This document shows, piece by piece, positions 13,076 to 23,662 of a DNA stretch of 64,000 nt. The stretch's first letter is position 1, and each line of letters begins with the position of its first letter. Made by a program: the position numbers and the translations under genes. The notes under the pieces were generated by a model that was not told the DNA's origin, made no database searches, and was given only the letters and a program-made list of their open reading frames with translations. This stretch comes from Filobasidium wieringae (lineage: Eukaryota; Basidiomycota; Tremellomycetes; Filobasidiales; Filobasidiaceae), in assembly GCA_001600055.1 (NCBI GenBank), contig BCIV01000005.1, positions 62,001 through 126,000 on the forward strand. Direction: 5' to 3'.

Positions 13076-13633
13076 TGATAATAGATGTCGAGTTTGGGAG
13101 GGGTTCGAGATAGGCAAGATGCTCTTGACTTTTGACTGGTTTCTAATTCACTTGTAACGCTACATCGCATCCTTCGTTGATAGTTTACAAGCCCACCTTA
13201 GCGCTTGTAACTATCCTGCCAAGATGCTGAGAGGTCCTATGCATATAATCTGTTCAGAGCTGGGCCTACCTGCGGCGTTCAGCTATCGCTCGAAAGATCT
13301 GATCCGCAGATCAGGTCGTCTCTTTGTTGCGCGGATGCTCTTTGTCCGGGAAGCGAGATGTTCAACAACGTCGATTACTGAGTAGCATGAGTAGCTATTC
13401 GTATACTCACCTTCGTCTCCATCGCAACCTCGAAACCTCACACCCAAGGCCACCTGGACTAGTACGAGCATTCTTAGATCCTGACTTAGCAATTATTCCC
13501 TGCTACATACCCTTCCGACCAGATATCTAAACTTACTTGAGCTGTCGGAGAAAAACATGCTCAGGACGACGTTCCAGCTTCTTCGACAACGACCTTGCGT
13601 ATGAAGACAATTTGGAATCAAGACTAAAAAGCT

Positions 13634-16600
13634 ATGCAGAGTCTTGGGCAAGATGGAAACATGCCTGTAGCTGTGGAAAATGCCGGTCACGGCAACAATA
13701 AGGAGCCTCTTATCCCAGCATCGAAACAAGAGGAAGATGTCGCAATGGAGGATGGAGACACTGAGATGGATGGGCGACCACTCCTGCCGTGGGCATTTAT
13801 CAACTGCGAGATAGATGATCTCGTGGTGCTTGTCGGTATGTTGACTTCGTTCTAGTTGTCGAGGTCGTGATGCTTACTTCGGGATTCATCAGCTCACATG
13901 CTAAACAAACTTATGGAACATAACGATCAAGTCGTTCTGACACCCTCATCTCTCACTCGATTTCATTCCCGAGCACCTCCCGGAATAAGCGTGCTAGACT
14001 ACCTCAAAAGAATCGTCAAATATACCAACCTCGAAGTGAGTTCTGTTTGACATTCCGACGGTCTATGAGAATATGCGACTGACCGCTGCATCGTAGAAAT
14101 TACCACTATTATCTCTCCTAGCATATATAGACATAACATGCTCCAACCTCCCATCGTTCACCCTGTCGTCTCTGACTGTCCATCGGTTCGTCATTTCCGG
14201 GATCACCGCAGGCTCAAAAGCATTGTGCGACGTATTCTGCACGAACGTGCATTATGCTAAAGTCGGCGGAATCAAGGTAGGGGAACTCAACGCATTGGAG
14301 AGGGAGTTTCTTAGGGTAACAGATTGGGATTTATGCGTACGTTTGAGTTTTGTGAACGCTCATTTGGTTGAACAAGACACTGACTTTCTTCCTGATAATC
14401 GTCAGGTCCCCGCTGAATTGATCCAGCAGTATTATTCCTCGCTTATTCGGTCACATGGAGGATATCGGCAGTCCCCCAAACCTTCTCAATCCCCATTCAC
14501 TACCTTCCCACTAGAAGGAGATGGTAACGAGAAGAAAGTAGAGGAAGAAACGCAGATGGAAGATGGGGAACAGGCAATACCAGAGAAAGGAGATACAGAT
14601 CCAGTAAAACAAATTGAAGTGGAAGAGGGAAGAACCGGGATGAACGAGACGGCAGTACAAGCGAGGCTTGCACCGGTCTTGAAGGGTGAGTGGAGTCCTT
14701 TTCTAGCAGCGATTGAGCTTGCGCTCATCGCAACGGATTCAGGGGATACGACTGGCATGATACCGGAGAAAAGGAATGCCTTGATATCCGCTCTACTGCA
14801 AGATATGGATGATGGGGAGGGCGATAAAGTGGGGTTCTACACAGTCTGGTCCCACCAAAGTGAGTGAATCGGGGCTTCATGACATCGCTCAGGTCGTCTA
14901 ATATCTCTGCTATCATTCGAACAGCACTATCATTGGTCATGGAAACACTAAAGACTCTATCCAGAAGCGCGACCGGGACGGACTTGCTGACAAGTCTCGA
15001 CTCATTGAGGATCCTGTTCAAACAGGCTAGGATACTGCCAACACAGGCTACGACCACAGATTACGACATGGACAAGACCTCTAGTTCCGAGACTCGGGAG
15101 ATACGGCCTGATAACAAGGTTGAGAAGGAGGCTCTTTCGACGATAGCAAATACCATATTCCTGCATCAAACGTCGACCCTGCGATCGCTTCGAGAGCTGA
15201 ACGCGGGGCATCTGATTGTAGAGAGGATAAAAGTAGATCAGCGGAGTAGGAGGGATGGCGAAGGGCTCGGATCCAAGGGAAACACGACAGAACCTCTCGA
15301 CGAGATGATGATGTTCCTGCTGGGAAGGCTGTTGATGTGGATGACCGCGTCCAAGGAATCTGGGTTCTTGGAGACGTTGGTGGAGAAAGACGATTTAGTG
15401 GAGGTCCTGAAGATCGTGAGTGTGCGTGCGGTTGAGTTGACATGCATCTCATAGACGGTTGACAATGCCACAGGAACTATCGAGACCATATGTACCATCA
15501 AGCAAGATGGCGTTCGAAGAGATGTTGAAAACCACATTCCATGCGCTGGCTGTGTATCCCTCTGGCGACGAGTCACGGTGGGAACACCTTTTCAGCAGGT
15601 ATGCCGATACCGATTTCTCTGTTGTTGAGGGCATTCGCTGATATCCTCAAGGTATAGCCTACTGACACCGCTATTGAAGCTATTCGAGACGATACCTGGC
15701 GATACCCTCACTCCGCCACTCACCCATATCATCAACTGCCTGACGCGATTCCCCTTTACCGAATCCCTCTCTCCGAAATGGCTTGAATTCCCTGACAACC
15801 TATCGAGACTACTGAACATCGTGAACGGCCATCTCGATCGAGTTTTGCCGGCATCACCTTGGGAGCCTGGTGAACCCATCCCTCGTAATCACGTAGGCGA
15901 GCAGAGAAAGGAGTTGGAAAGACTTGATGAAGTCCTCACGCCCAGTATGCTTTTATTGGCGAGGTTGACGAAGGATAATGACGTGATGCGTCAGGAGGTC
16001 AAGCGGATCATCTTACCTCATGACCTGTAAGTCGGTTTCAAGCCGGGTTCCTTATCGCTTCCTGTCTCATATTCATACGATCTGTTTTTTTTTTCGGCAG
16101 CGATCGATCACCGGGCTCGATGCCTTTGGAAAAACGACGGACGTTGTTGGGTCATTTGATCCGGTTCTTGAAAGCCCCTAATTACCTGCACCTATCCACC
16201 TCGATCGGGGAGACGCTTTGGAACGTCTGTGATCAGGATGGTTAGTCTTCGAGCACGAGATTGTAGTGATTTCGGGAACCGCTAACTGACCTTCACGTCA
16301 TATGTCTTAGCGGGGAAACTATCGAATGAGATCGGGTATGGGAACGCTGCAGGGCTGTTGTTCAGTAAAGGTATCACCGGACCTTCCCAATCGAGTTCCT
16401 CTTCCGGACCGAGTGGGAGTGGGAGTGGGGGTGCAACGATCGAAGAGATCCCCGACCCCGAGCCAGTCTTTGACACTCGTCACCCAATAACCGCACTCGA
16501 TCGAGCCTCATCGTCCTCCCCCATGACCCCGGAATTACCGGAAATGACCCCCCTGGAAAAGGAAAGGGAGGCCGATCGACTGATGCATCTCTTCTCGCGG

Positions 16601-16792
16601 ATGGATCGGAACCCTGCGCTCCGGATGATGGAGAACCCTATGCGGGGGATGGTCGATTCCGGTCGGATGGAGGGGTGGGAGCGGGAAGAGGGGGAGAGGG
16701 AGCGGAGGAGGTTGGAGGAGGAGGAAAGAAGGGATGAGGAGGAAGGGATGAGGGAGTTGGGGGAGTGGAAGAAGAGGAAGAAGAGGGGGTAG
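13634..16792 (+). CDS. Pho80-type cyclin continuous with Ric8 (apparent fusion)
   Basis: The predicted exons are 13634-13835, 13893-14035, 14097-14336, 14406-14859, 14925-15415, 15474-15598, 15658-16026, 16101-16240 and 16311-16792. The first four encode a Pho80/Pcl-type cyclin box (TVHRFVISGITAGSKALCD, VHYAKVGGIKVGELNALERE, TDWDLC then VPAELIQQYYSSLI), normally the partner of a Pho85-type CDK. The same open frame then crosses an acidic linker of about 70 residues and enters a complete Ric8/synembryn beginning MNETAVQARLAPVLKGEWS. No stop codon separates the two. Either this is a true fusion, or a separate RIC8 transcript starts at the internal ATG 14640 while the cyclin message ends by an unseen splice or polyadenylation. 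Domain identities are firm; single-protein status is uncertain. Confidence 0.65.
14640..16792 (+). CDS. RIC8: Ric8/synembryn, G-alpha exchange factor and chaperone (alternative start)
   Basis: Ric8 promotes nucleotide exchange on, and folding of, heterotrimeric G-alpha subunits. This entry gives the separate-gene reading of the second half of the preceding model. From ATG 14640 the protein aligns by eye from its start with animal Ric8: an N-terminal helix (FLAAIELALIATDSG), LKTLSRSATGTDLLTSLDSL, the central repeats, LDEVLTPSMLLLARLTKDND, and the conserved GYGNAAGLLFSKG block. It ends with MTPLEKEREADRLMHLFSRM and a very charged Glu/Arg tail. Because the N-terminus is complete from this Met, an independent start is possible. 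There is, however, no intergenic gap: the promoter would lie inside cyclin coding sequence. Introns at 14860-14924, 15416-15473, 15599-15657, 16027-16100 and 16241-16310 restore the family frame. Confidence 0.7.
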
Positions 16793-16823
16793 AAGGAACG
16801 TGGCGGGTGGGGGGGGGGACTGN

Positions 16824-16846
16824 GTGACGTGACGTGACGTGACGTG
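16824..16846. repeat. TGACG pentanucleotide tandem repeat
   Basis: About four and a half copies of GTGAC stand in tandem just after the RIC8 stop, next to an unresolved N (16823) in a G-rich run. TGACGTG resembles bZIP/UPRE half-sites, but this is the 3' side of both flanking genes, so a promoter role is unlikely. Confidence 0.7.
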
Positions 16847-16970
16847 TATCGATGCTGAGAGTGGAACATGTTTGTATATCTAGGTCATGCTACAAGGTCA
16901 TGATCGAAACCGCAAGAATCAAGAACCGTCCCACTCTTCCCTTCCGGTAATCCCCCACCTCCCAGGTTCC

Positions 16971-17528
16971 TTAGCATCCATCCAAGATCGACCATAACCC
17001 AACAACCCCACCCATCCCAACCAACCCAGCCCGAACGTAATTCAACCTCTCGAACAGGATCAATAACGCTACGATCTCCTCGGTATCCGAACGCATCACC
17101 TCCTTCTCATCCCCGTCGTGCTCCCTCGATTTCGCAAGCTTTTTCCTCTTCTCGTCCAACCCGATCAACCGGCCATTACAAACCCTGACCATGACCCCCG
17201 TCATAGGTCCGATTCCCAAACACCCGAGCGCGGCGAGCACGAACCCCGTGCGTCTCTCGGGGTGAAGATGGGCTAGGTAAGCCCAGCCTGCGGCCGCACA
17301 GGTGGCTACCTGGGGAATAAAGTGGCTGCCGTTGGAGAAGATCGAGCGGAGGTGGGCCAGAGAGATGGATGGTCGGGAGCGATCGGAGGCGGAGGAGGAG
17401 GGCTGGGGACGGGCGAGGGAGATGAGAATCGGGACGGGGTAGAATGAGATGGAGAAGATCAGGGTGGATAGGGGGAGGGTTAGGAGAGGTGGGATCAGGT
17501 TGGTCAGTTGGGTTGAGAGGGGGGACAT
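16971..17528 (-). CDS. Small DUF1772/anthrone-oxygenase-like membrane protein
   Basis: The product is an intronless 185-residue protein. Hydrophobic segments are visible near residues 12-38 (PPLLTLPLSTLIFSISFYPV), 75-90 (CAAAGWAYLAHL), 96-115 (FVLAALGCLGIGPMTGVM) and at the C-terminus (AGLVGMGGVVGLWSIL). The layout fits the DUF1772 family, some of whose members are anthrone oxygenases or tautomerase partners in polyketide pathways: a Ser/Pro-rich first loop, a Pro-Met-Thr turn after the third segment, then an Asn-Gly-Arg-Leu-Ile stretch and a charged loop. No polyketide genes lie nearby, so no pathway is assigned. ATG 17528 is the only in-frame start that includes the first membrane segment. 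Confidence 0.6.
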   Translation of the reverse strand: MSPLSTQLTNLIPPLLTLPLSTLIFSISFYPVPILISLARPQPSSSASDRSRPSISLAHLRSIFSNGSHFIPQVATCAAAGWAYLAHLHPERRTGFVLAALGCLGIGPMTGVMVRVCNGRLIGLDEKRKKLAKSREHDGDEKEVMRSDTEEIVALLILFERLNYVRAGLVGMGGVVGLWSILDGC

Positions 17529-18336
17529 GGGGCCGAGTTGTAGGTGTGGGATCGTTCGGTCTGTATCGTTTGTGTGTGGGAGGTTTGGGTTTACGGTCTG
17601 AACAGGAAGATCCCAAGCGATTCAAAGTTCAGACGCGCGCGATCGGCGCCCAGTCATTTTATACGTTTCATCGCTGGTCACGGGCGGAGATAACGGCGGA
17701 CGTTCGACACCAACAGCTCTATCGGGAGCGTGATCGAGCGAAACGTTATCCCCTTTTTTGGGGGACGTCGTTTTCTTCACCTACCCTGCGGTTCTCAATG
17801 ATCTCAGGCTCGGATTCGGGCCACATGCTAGAGAAGAGACTACTCTACTTGCACCCTGTCGACCCATATTATTATTGGAGCGAGGTGAGCGACGAGGCGT
17901 GACTCTGCGCAGCAAAAGACGACGGATCCGAATACGTTTGAGAGCGATCGGATTACCCCGAGCGTTGGGTGGACGCGTGGGAAAGCGGTGTTGCAGTTCG
18001 AGCAGGTGGTGGGTCTAGTCGTTGAGGGTTGTAGGTGTGTTGGGTGGTTGACTATGGCCTGGAGTGGTTGTATGTGAGAGTGTGAGGATGATATGTGGTA
18101 GTCGAGATGAAGATTGGTAGGGGTGACCTTGCCCCGTTACGCCGTGTGGCCCTGTGAACGCAATGGATGAGGTATATCATTCTCCGTATCATTTGTATCC
18201 GCGCGCGTCCGAGTTGATGATTCAACCTGGTTTCTTATAAGAACGAGCGATGATTAGACTCGAATCTCGTTCTCCACCACATCGTCACAGCCAACAACGA
18301 CACCGACACCACCTTGACCTCCATCGACCTACCACG
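17529..18336. other. Divergent intergenic region, DUF1772 gene and bZIP gene
   Basis: This 0.8 kb lies between divergent genes and should carry both promoters. It is rich in CGCG and CGAT. The open frames crossing it start inside the minus-strand gene and have no recognisable product. I see no RNA gene. Confidence 0.4.
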
Positions 18337-20501
18337 ATGACCATAGTCAACACTCTCCTCCAAGACCAAGACCAAGCCTACTACCTCCCTTACACGTGAG
18401 CTCCTCGTTCTTATCCCCCCGTCCGTCCCGTCTCTCCTTCTCACTCCTTCTCGCGATACACGTATACGTCATGCACCACCAGTAGTAGTAACGGCGGTAG
18501 TCTCAGTGACAACTCGTTCGATACGAAAGTAGGATCACTACCAGGAGGGACAGGGACGGGGACAGCTCCATTCGTCTTCCCTCTCGAAGGAGATCTTTCG
18601 TTCTTGTTATCGACAAACTCGTACTCGTACGCGGACGTGAATAACGACGGACCGTTGGGTTCCTTTACGGGGGAACACGAGTACAACCTTATTCCCATCG
18701 ACGACGACGACGACAAGTACAAATCCTACACGTCCACACCGCCCAGCTGCCCCTCCCTTTCGCCCGGGTCTACCATCTTTGAAGATCTCTTGGTGGAGGA
18801 AAAGATCGGGTTGGGTATGGATAGGCACTTGGGCGGCGACATGGACATGGGCATGGGTATTAACATGGGTATGAACGTGGGTATGAGCATGGAGATGGAT
18901 ATGAGTATGGATATGGGGATGGGGAGACTGTTCCCCTCCCTACCTGGATCGGCTCGATTGGGGTATCCTCAGTTACCTAGACCGCCGGTTACTCGTCAGC
19001 AACAGCAGCAGCAGCAGCAACAGCAGCCTCAACAATCTCAACAGACTCAACAATCTCAACAGACTCAACAATCTCAACAGACTCAACAAAGGAAACCATA
19101 CACCGGTCCAGCCCGTGGTCTAATGGGTCGATCGACTTCCCGAGCTCTCATCCGTCCTAACGCTACTACGAACAGTATCCACCTGAACCCCACCGATCAC
19201 TCCACACGCCCCACACGCCCCAACCCAAGCCCAGCGGAAAACGCATCCTACCACTCCTCCTCTTCCTTGAAGGGGACCGAGAGGGGGACGGAGATCTGGA
19301 CGTCATTGGATTGGGATCGGTTGTTGAACCTGCACCAAGCTGGGAGTGCAGTTGGAAGGGAGGGGTTGGGTTTGGGGCCTGTCAATGCGGGTGCGAGCGC
19401 GGATGTGGGTGTGGAAGGGGGTAATCAACCAACCCGACCCGGCCCGGTATTGTCATCACCGATAGTCCAAGCCCAAGTTCAAGTACAAAGAGAGGTCGAG
19501 AGTTATATAGTACCTCATCAGACTTACGGGGCTTTCCTCTTCGACCACCAGGCGGGGTATACTTTCGATCTGCCTCTCGTCTCGCAACATGAGGAGCAGG
19601 AGAATCATATTGGTGATGTTGCCCACGGGGAAGTGGAAGGACGAGCAGGGCGGGACGACGAAAGCCGAACGTATCAACCCGGTCCGACCCCTAGTCCGAT
19701 CTTATCCTCGTTCACGGAATCGGGACTTTCACCTGTCCCTTTTATCCAACTCGCTGAACCTACCATGGCCAGCATCACCGGTTTCAGCACCACAACCACC
19801 ACCGGCACCACCGGCTCGATCAACAACTCCAACCCCGTTTCGAAACCCACGACGAGGGGTAAAAAACGATCGGCCATGGATGAACTCGAACTGCCCGGGC
19901 AGGGGCAGGGGAAGGGGAAGGGGAAGAAATTCATCAGACCGCCCTCCGATAGGGGTCAGGGGAGGAAACCTTCCCCCCGTGTTGGAGGGAAGGATGATGG
20001 GTTTTCCCCATCCCCCTCCAATTCGACCCCCGCTCACGCTCATGGGGAAGAGGAGACTGAACCGCTAGCTCAGAAAAAGGCACGCAGGAGGGAGATCAAT
20101 AGGAAATCCGCCAGGACGTTGAGGGAGAAGAGGAAGGCAGAGTTGGAAGGTGCCTGGGCCGTCGTGGAGGATCTCAAACGGGAGGTCAAAGGGTTGAGGG
20201 AAGAGGTCAGGAGCGGGAGGGAGTGGAGGTTCGGGGTCATGGCGGAATTGATCAAGGTTCGTTTCGAGTTTTTTTTCTTCAGAGGTTTGGTTAGAGGGAC
20301 GAGCGGCTGAGGGTGAGATCTTTCCCGCCTGTACAGAGAGGGATCGATCTTTCTTCCTTGAACACGTTGGATGGACCTACCCCGTACTCCGGACCTTCCG
20401 ACTCACACGCGCCCGGCACACGGACCGGTACGGCGACTAGGGAAGAAGAGGAGATGGATCGAGATGTCTCTGATACCGATCAATCCGACTACGAACCCTA
20501 G
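18337..20501 (+). CDS. bZIP transcription factor with Met/Gly and Gln-rich tracts
   Basis: This is a predicted DNA-binding regulator. Exons are 18337-18395, 18483-20256 and 20337-20501. The C-terminal basic region and zipper are clear: RREINRKSARTLREKRKAEL supplies the basic N-x3-AR element, followed by heptad-spaced hydrophobics in WAVVEDLKREVKGLREEV. The basic region departs slightly from the N-x2-A-x3-C/S-R form. Upstream the protein is low complexity: a Met/Gly/Asp-rich run near 18841-18923, a Gln tract with an 18-bp repeated unit, and Ser/Pro/Thr-rich segments. FIRPPSDRGQGRKPSPR may be a basic localisation stretch. Such tracts are common in fungal activators, but the target pathway cannot be read from sequence. 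The first exon ends at a GTGAGC donor; the frame continues in phase. Confidence 0.8.
18841..18923 (+). repeat. Met-Gly/Met-Asp hexanucleotide repeat
   Basis: A degenerate 6-bp periodicity of ATGGGN/ATGGAT type encodes alternating Met with Gly, Asp, Asn, Ser or Glu for about 28 residues within the bZIP gene. Met-rich runs of this regularity are uncommon in transcription factors outside Cu-sensing proteins; there is no Cys cluster here to support metal binding. Confidence 0.8.
19030..19083 (+). repeat. 18-bp coding minisatellite in poly-Gln tract
   Basis: Three identical copies of CAACAATCTCAACAGACT (19030-19047, 19048-19065, 19066-19083) encode QQSQQT units, directly after a CAG/CAA Gln run. 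The exact identity implies recent unit duplication and probable length variation between strains. Confidence 0.9.
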
Positions 20502-21669
20502 TCCGTACGAACATTACTTACAATCAAACTACACACATCCCTGCTCGACTCGTCATTGAGCATCATGGGACGATGACACCACACACCGCCTCTCTCGACT
20601 ACTTTTGGAATGGGAAAGGAAGAAGACGCCCCGCCCGTCTGCCCGTCCCGTTCTTTTCTCTATTTCGGCTTATACGATCACGCACACTCTTGTCCTGGAC
20701 CCCTCTTTGTTTCTATTCCGGTTTCTACTTTCGCCTTGTTTTTCGCTCGAATGTGGGATCTCGACTCTCTCTTATGGAGAGGAAATGGAACGAGAGGGAC
20801 GGATGGACGTTCGTTTTAAAGGACGCTTGAGTGAGTTTCGGGTCGTTTTCCCATTGGGTCGAGGAGGGATGGTGATGCTGATTAGGGGATCACTTTTGGT
20901 TCGGTTAGGATTACTCGCGGTTACCTTTTTTCTTGATGGATGGAATGGACTTTTCCGACCCGGTCGAACACGGCGGGTCGACTAGACGGACGGGCTTTCG
21001 TCGCTTTGAAATCCCTTGAACCTCTCGGTAGGCAGGCACTGTTTCGTGTCCGCCCTCCGACGAGTCAAGGGGGTGGATGGCAAGGGAGCGATATCGACGC
21101 GGTCCGTCTAGGAAGAACGAGGTTTATATCTCTGAGATGAAACTTCGGTACCTTTCCCGACTCATACTCGTTTGGTACACGGGACGGTGGGGACCCTGCA
21201 CTTGCACTCATAGCTCGAATGCGGGTTTCTGTCGTTACTCTGTGGACCAATACGATGTGAAACTGGGAGGGAAGAGAAGAGGTTTCTTGAATTTTCTTGT
21301 TAGAGGATGTTGTACCATAGAGAACGCTTTTGCTGTGTAGGATGACACCGATCGATCACGTGATTCGCTTATCAGATGCCGTAAACTCGAACTTGGGCCG
21401 ATCGCCGAAGTTGAAGGCTACGCACTTCTTTCTGAATTGGAATTCCCTTGGGAGCTTTGTCTTGGAAAGCTCGAGTGGCGAGGATCATGCTCCATTCATT
21501 TGTGCAAAGCTACCTCTTGGGTGTTGATTGAGTGGATAGACACTCGTACCACTTGGAATCGCCTCGTATCGTCCAGAACCATCACAACTGGAAAGAAAAA
21601 ACGGCGATCAAGCGATCAGTAACGACGACTCGACAGAGATAACACCCAAAACGCAGAAGAACGAGTCAG
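20502..21669. other. Long intergenic region, bZIP to GH5 gene
   Basis: About 1.17 kb holds no recognisable gene. Several overlapping plus-strand frames (the longest 20605-20985) encode compositionally odd Arg/Phe-rich peptides with no motif, and are probably chance frames in GC-rich DNA. It should contain the bZIP 3' end and the GH5 promoter. Confidence 0.4.
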
Positions 21670-23495
21670 ATGGCCCTAGATGTCATCCGGGGTGTCAACC
21701 TAGGGGGCTGGTTCGTCACTGAGAAATGGTAAGCCTTCTCTCAGCTCTTTCACAAAATCGTCACTTCCCGCGATTGAGAGCGTTACTACGAACGATTCAG
21801 GATCACACCTTCCATATATCAATCGAATACGCAGGACGAATGGACGCTATGCTCCGTACTAGGTAAAGAACCATGTAGCGCCGTCTTATCTGAGCATTGG
21901 GGGTATGTCTCTCCTCAACATCCTCAAAAGCTCGAAGAGATAAAGCTAAAGGTCGATCACTTGAGGGTAGATCTTTCTTCACGAAAGACGATTTCGAGGA
22001 GATCAAGCAGGCTGGGTTGAACGCTGTTCGGATACCTATCGGTAAGCACTCTATCTTCCGTGATCGGACCGGATGGAGGCAAAGAAGACTGATCCAGTCC
22101 TCGAGTATAGGTTATTGGGCGGTAGACGTCCTCCCTTCAGAACCATACGTTTCCGGTCAAGTAAGTCTCCTTCATCCTCCCTACCAAACCTCACCTCACC
22201 TTTTCTCACTTAACCCTCTAACCCAACTCCTTTCCGCTCTCACAGTACCCCTACCTAATCCAAGCCGTAACCTGGGCGCAAGACCTAAACCTCTCCGTCC
22301 TCCTCGACGTACATGGTGCCCCAGGATCACAGAACGGACAAGACAACTCGGGACGAATCGGGAGGGTCGGGATCGCCGACAATGGGACCAATTGGGACCG
22401 GACCGAAGGCGTCTTGAGGAATCTCACAGCGGAATTCGGAGCGGGGAGGTACGGTGGGGTCGTCAAGTGTGAGTGAATCTCGCTTTTCGATGATCCCAGT
22501 TCAAGTTCCTTCGGTTTCAAACGCTTACGATCGATTCGCGGTTTAGCGATCGAATTGCTCAATGAACCGAGGCTTGGACAGGGGGACTTTACGATGGATA
22601 CCCTCAAGGGGTATTACGAATCTGGTTCTCAGGTGGTACAGAGTGGGGATAGTTCAATGGGGGTCACAGTTCACGGTAAGTCCCGCTCAGAAAGATCTAA
22701 TCGAGAGATCATCGACCCATCTAAACTCGCCCCCTATGATAGATGCCTTCTGGGGTCCTACCTACTGGACTGACTTCGACCCTTCAAACCCACTCGGAAG
22801 CAGAACCTCCACACCCAACTACCTCCACCTAGATACCCATCAATACTACGCCTTTGCGCCCGTGAACAACCTAACCCGGACTCAGATCTTGCAATCCATA
22901 TGCAACGTCTCTCAGATCCTCAAATCTCCTCAGCAGGAGAGCGGGATCCCAGGGACGGTCGTAGGGGAATGGTCATTGGAGACGACCTCCTCCCCTGCCA
23001 CGGGGGAAGAACAAAAGGATGGGGTTTTGGGATCGAGTAGTGGGGAGAGGGAGACGGATCAGGAGAGGAGGACTTGGTTCAGATTACTCTTCGAGGCTCA
23101 GGCGAGAGCTTACGAGCCGGAATCAGGTCAGGTCGGGGTTCAAGTGGGGAAGGGGTGGTACTACTGGACTTGTGAGTGGCCCATGAGCTATGCTGGGAAA
23201 GCGACAGATCACTGATGGGGTCTCGTGCTAACGATCCATAGGGAAAACGGAATACGATATCAACACTTGGTCTTATCGCAGAGGCATAAGTGACGGATAC
23301 ATTCCTTCTGATGTCTCGAATTCATCAACTTTCGTCTATCCCGTACTCGACAACGGGTGCGTAGACGCCGGGTTCAATTATACCGCTCCTCGACGAGCAG
23401 GCAGCTCATCGGGGACGGCCGGACGGAAGAGCAGTCAATGGGCGTGGGGATTGGTCTTGAGCAGCATAGGTTTGTATGTCCTTGGAAGCATTTGA
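21670..23495 (+). CDS. GH5 exo-beta-1,3-glucanase-like enzyme
   Basis: Members of this family hydrolyse or remodel beta-1,3-glucan in the fungal wall. Eight exons are predicted: 21670-21728, 21801-21902, 21971-22041, 22112-22160, 22246-22468, 22547-22675, 22743-23171 and 23242-23495. Family landmarks are RGVNLGGWFVTEKWITPS, GLNAVRIPIGYWA, LLDVHGAPGSQNGQDNSGR, the acid/base Glu in ELLNEPRLG, HQYYAF and the nucleophile Glu in VVGEWS. The visible start opens directly at the catalytic domain, with no signal peptide, yet the C-terminus has a Ser-rich stretch followed by a hydrophobic tail (WGLVLSSIGLYVLGSI) that looks like a GPI or membrane anchor. An upstream signal-peptide exon may have been missed; the TCAG just before ATG 21670 could itself be an acceptor. 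Catalytic identity is secure. Confidence 0.9.
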
Positions 23496-23662
23496 TAGAT
23501 GTGAATCGGTCGTGTAGGTTGTATCAGATTAGGTTGACAAGCATAATAGAGGCTCGGATTTAGACGTGAAAATACTATGATCAAAATCGAAATAACCGAA
23601 AGCCCGAGTCTAGTTCATAGAATACACCGCTACACCCTATACACATCCGAATTGAGAGGCGA

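Noticed and set aside
15599..15657. Alternative end of the Ric8 exon beyond 15598
   Set aside because: Reading on gives a frame with a stop soon after; splicing to 15658 restores the Ric8 sequence SLLTPLLKLFE.
19000..19090. Regularly spaced repeats considered as a CRISPR-like array
   Set aside because: The units are contiguous, have no spacers, stay in frame and encode Gln/Ser/Thr within a bZIP gene of a eukaryote.
20573..20985. Overlapping plus-strand ORFs in the bZIP-GH5 gap
   Set aside because: Three frames are open at once in GC-rich DNA, all Arg/Phe-rich and without motif, which points to chance.
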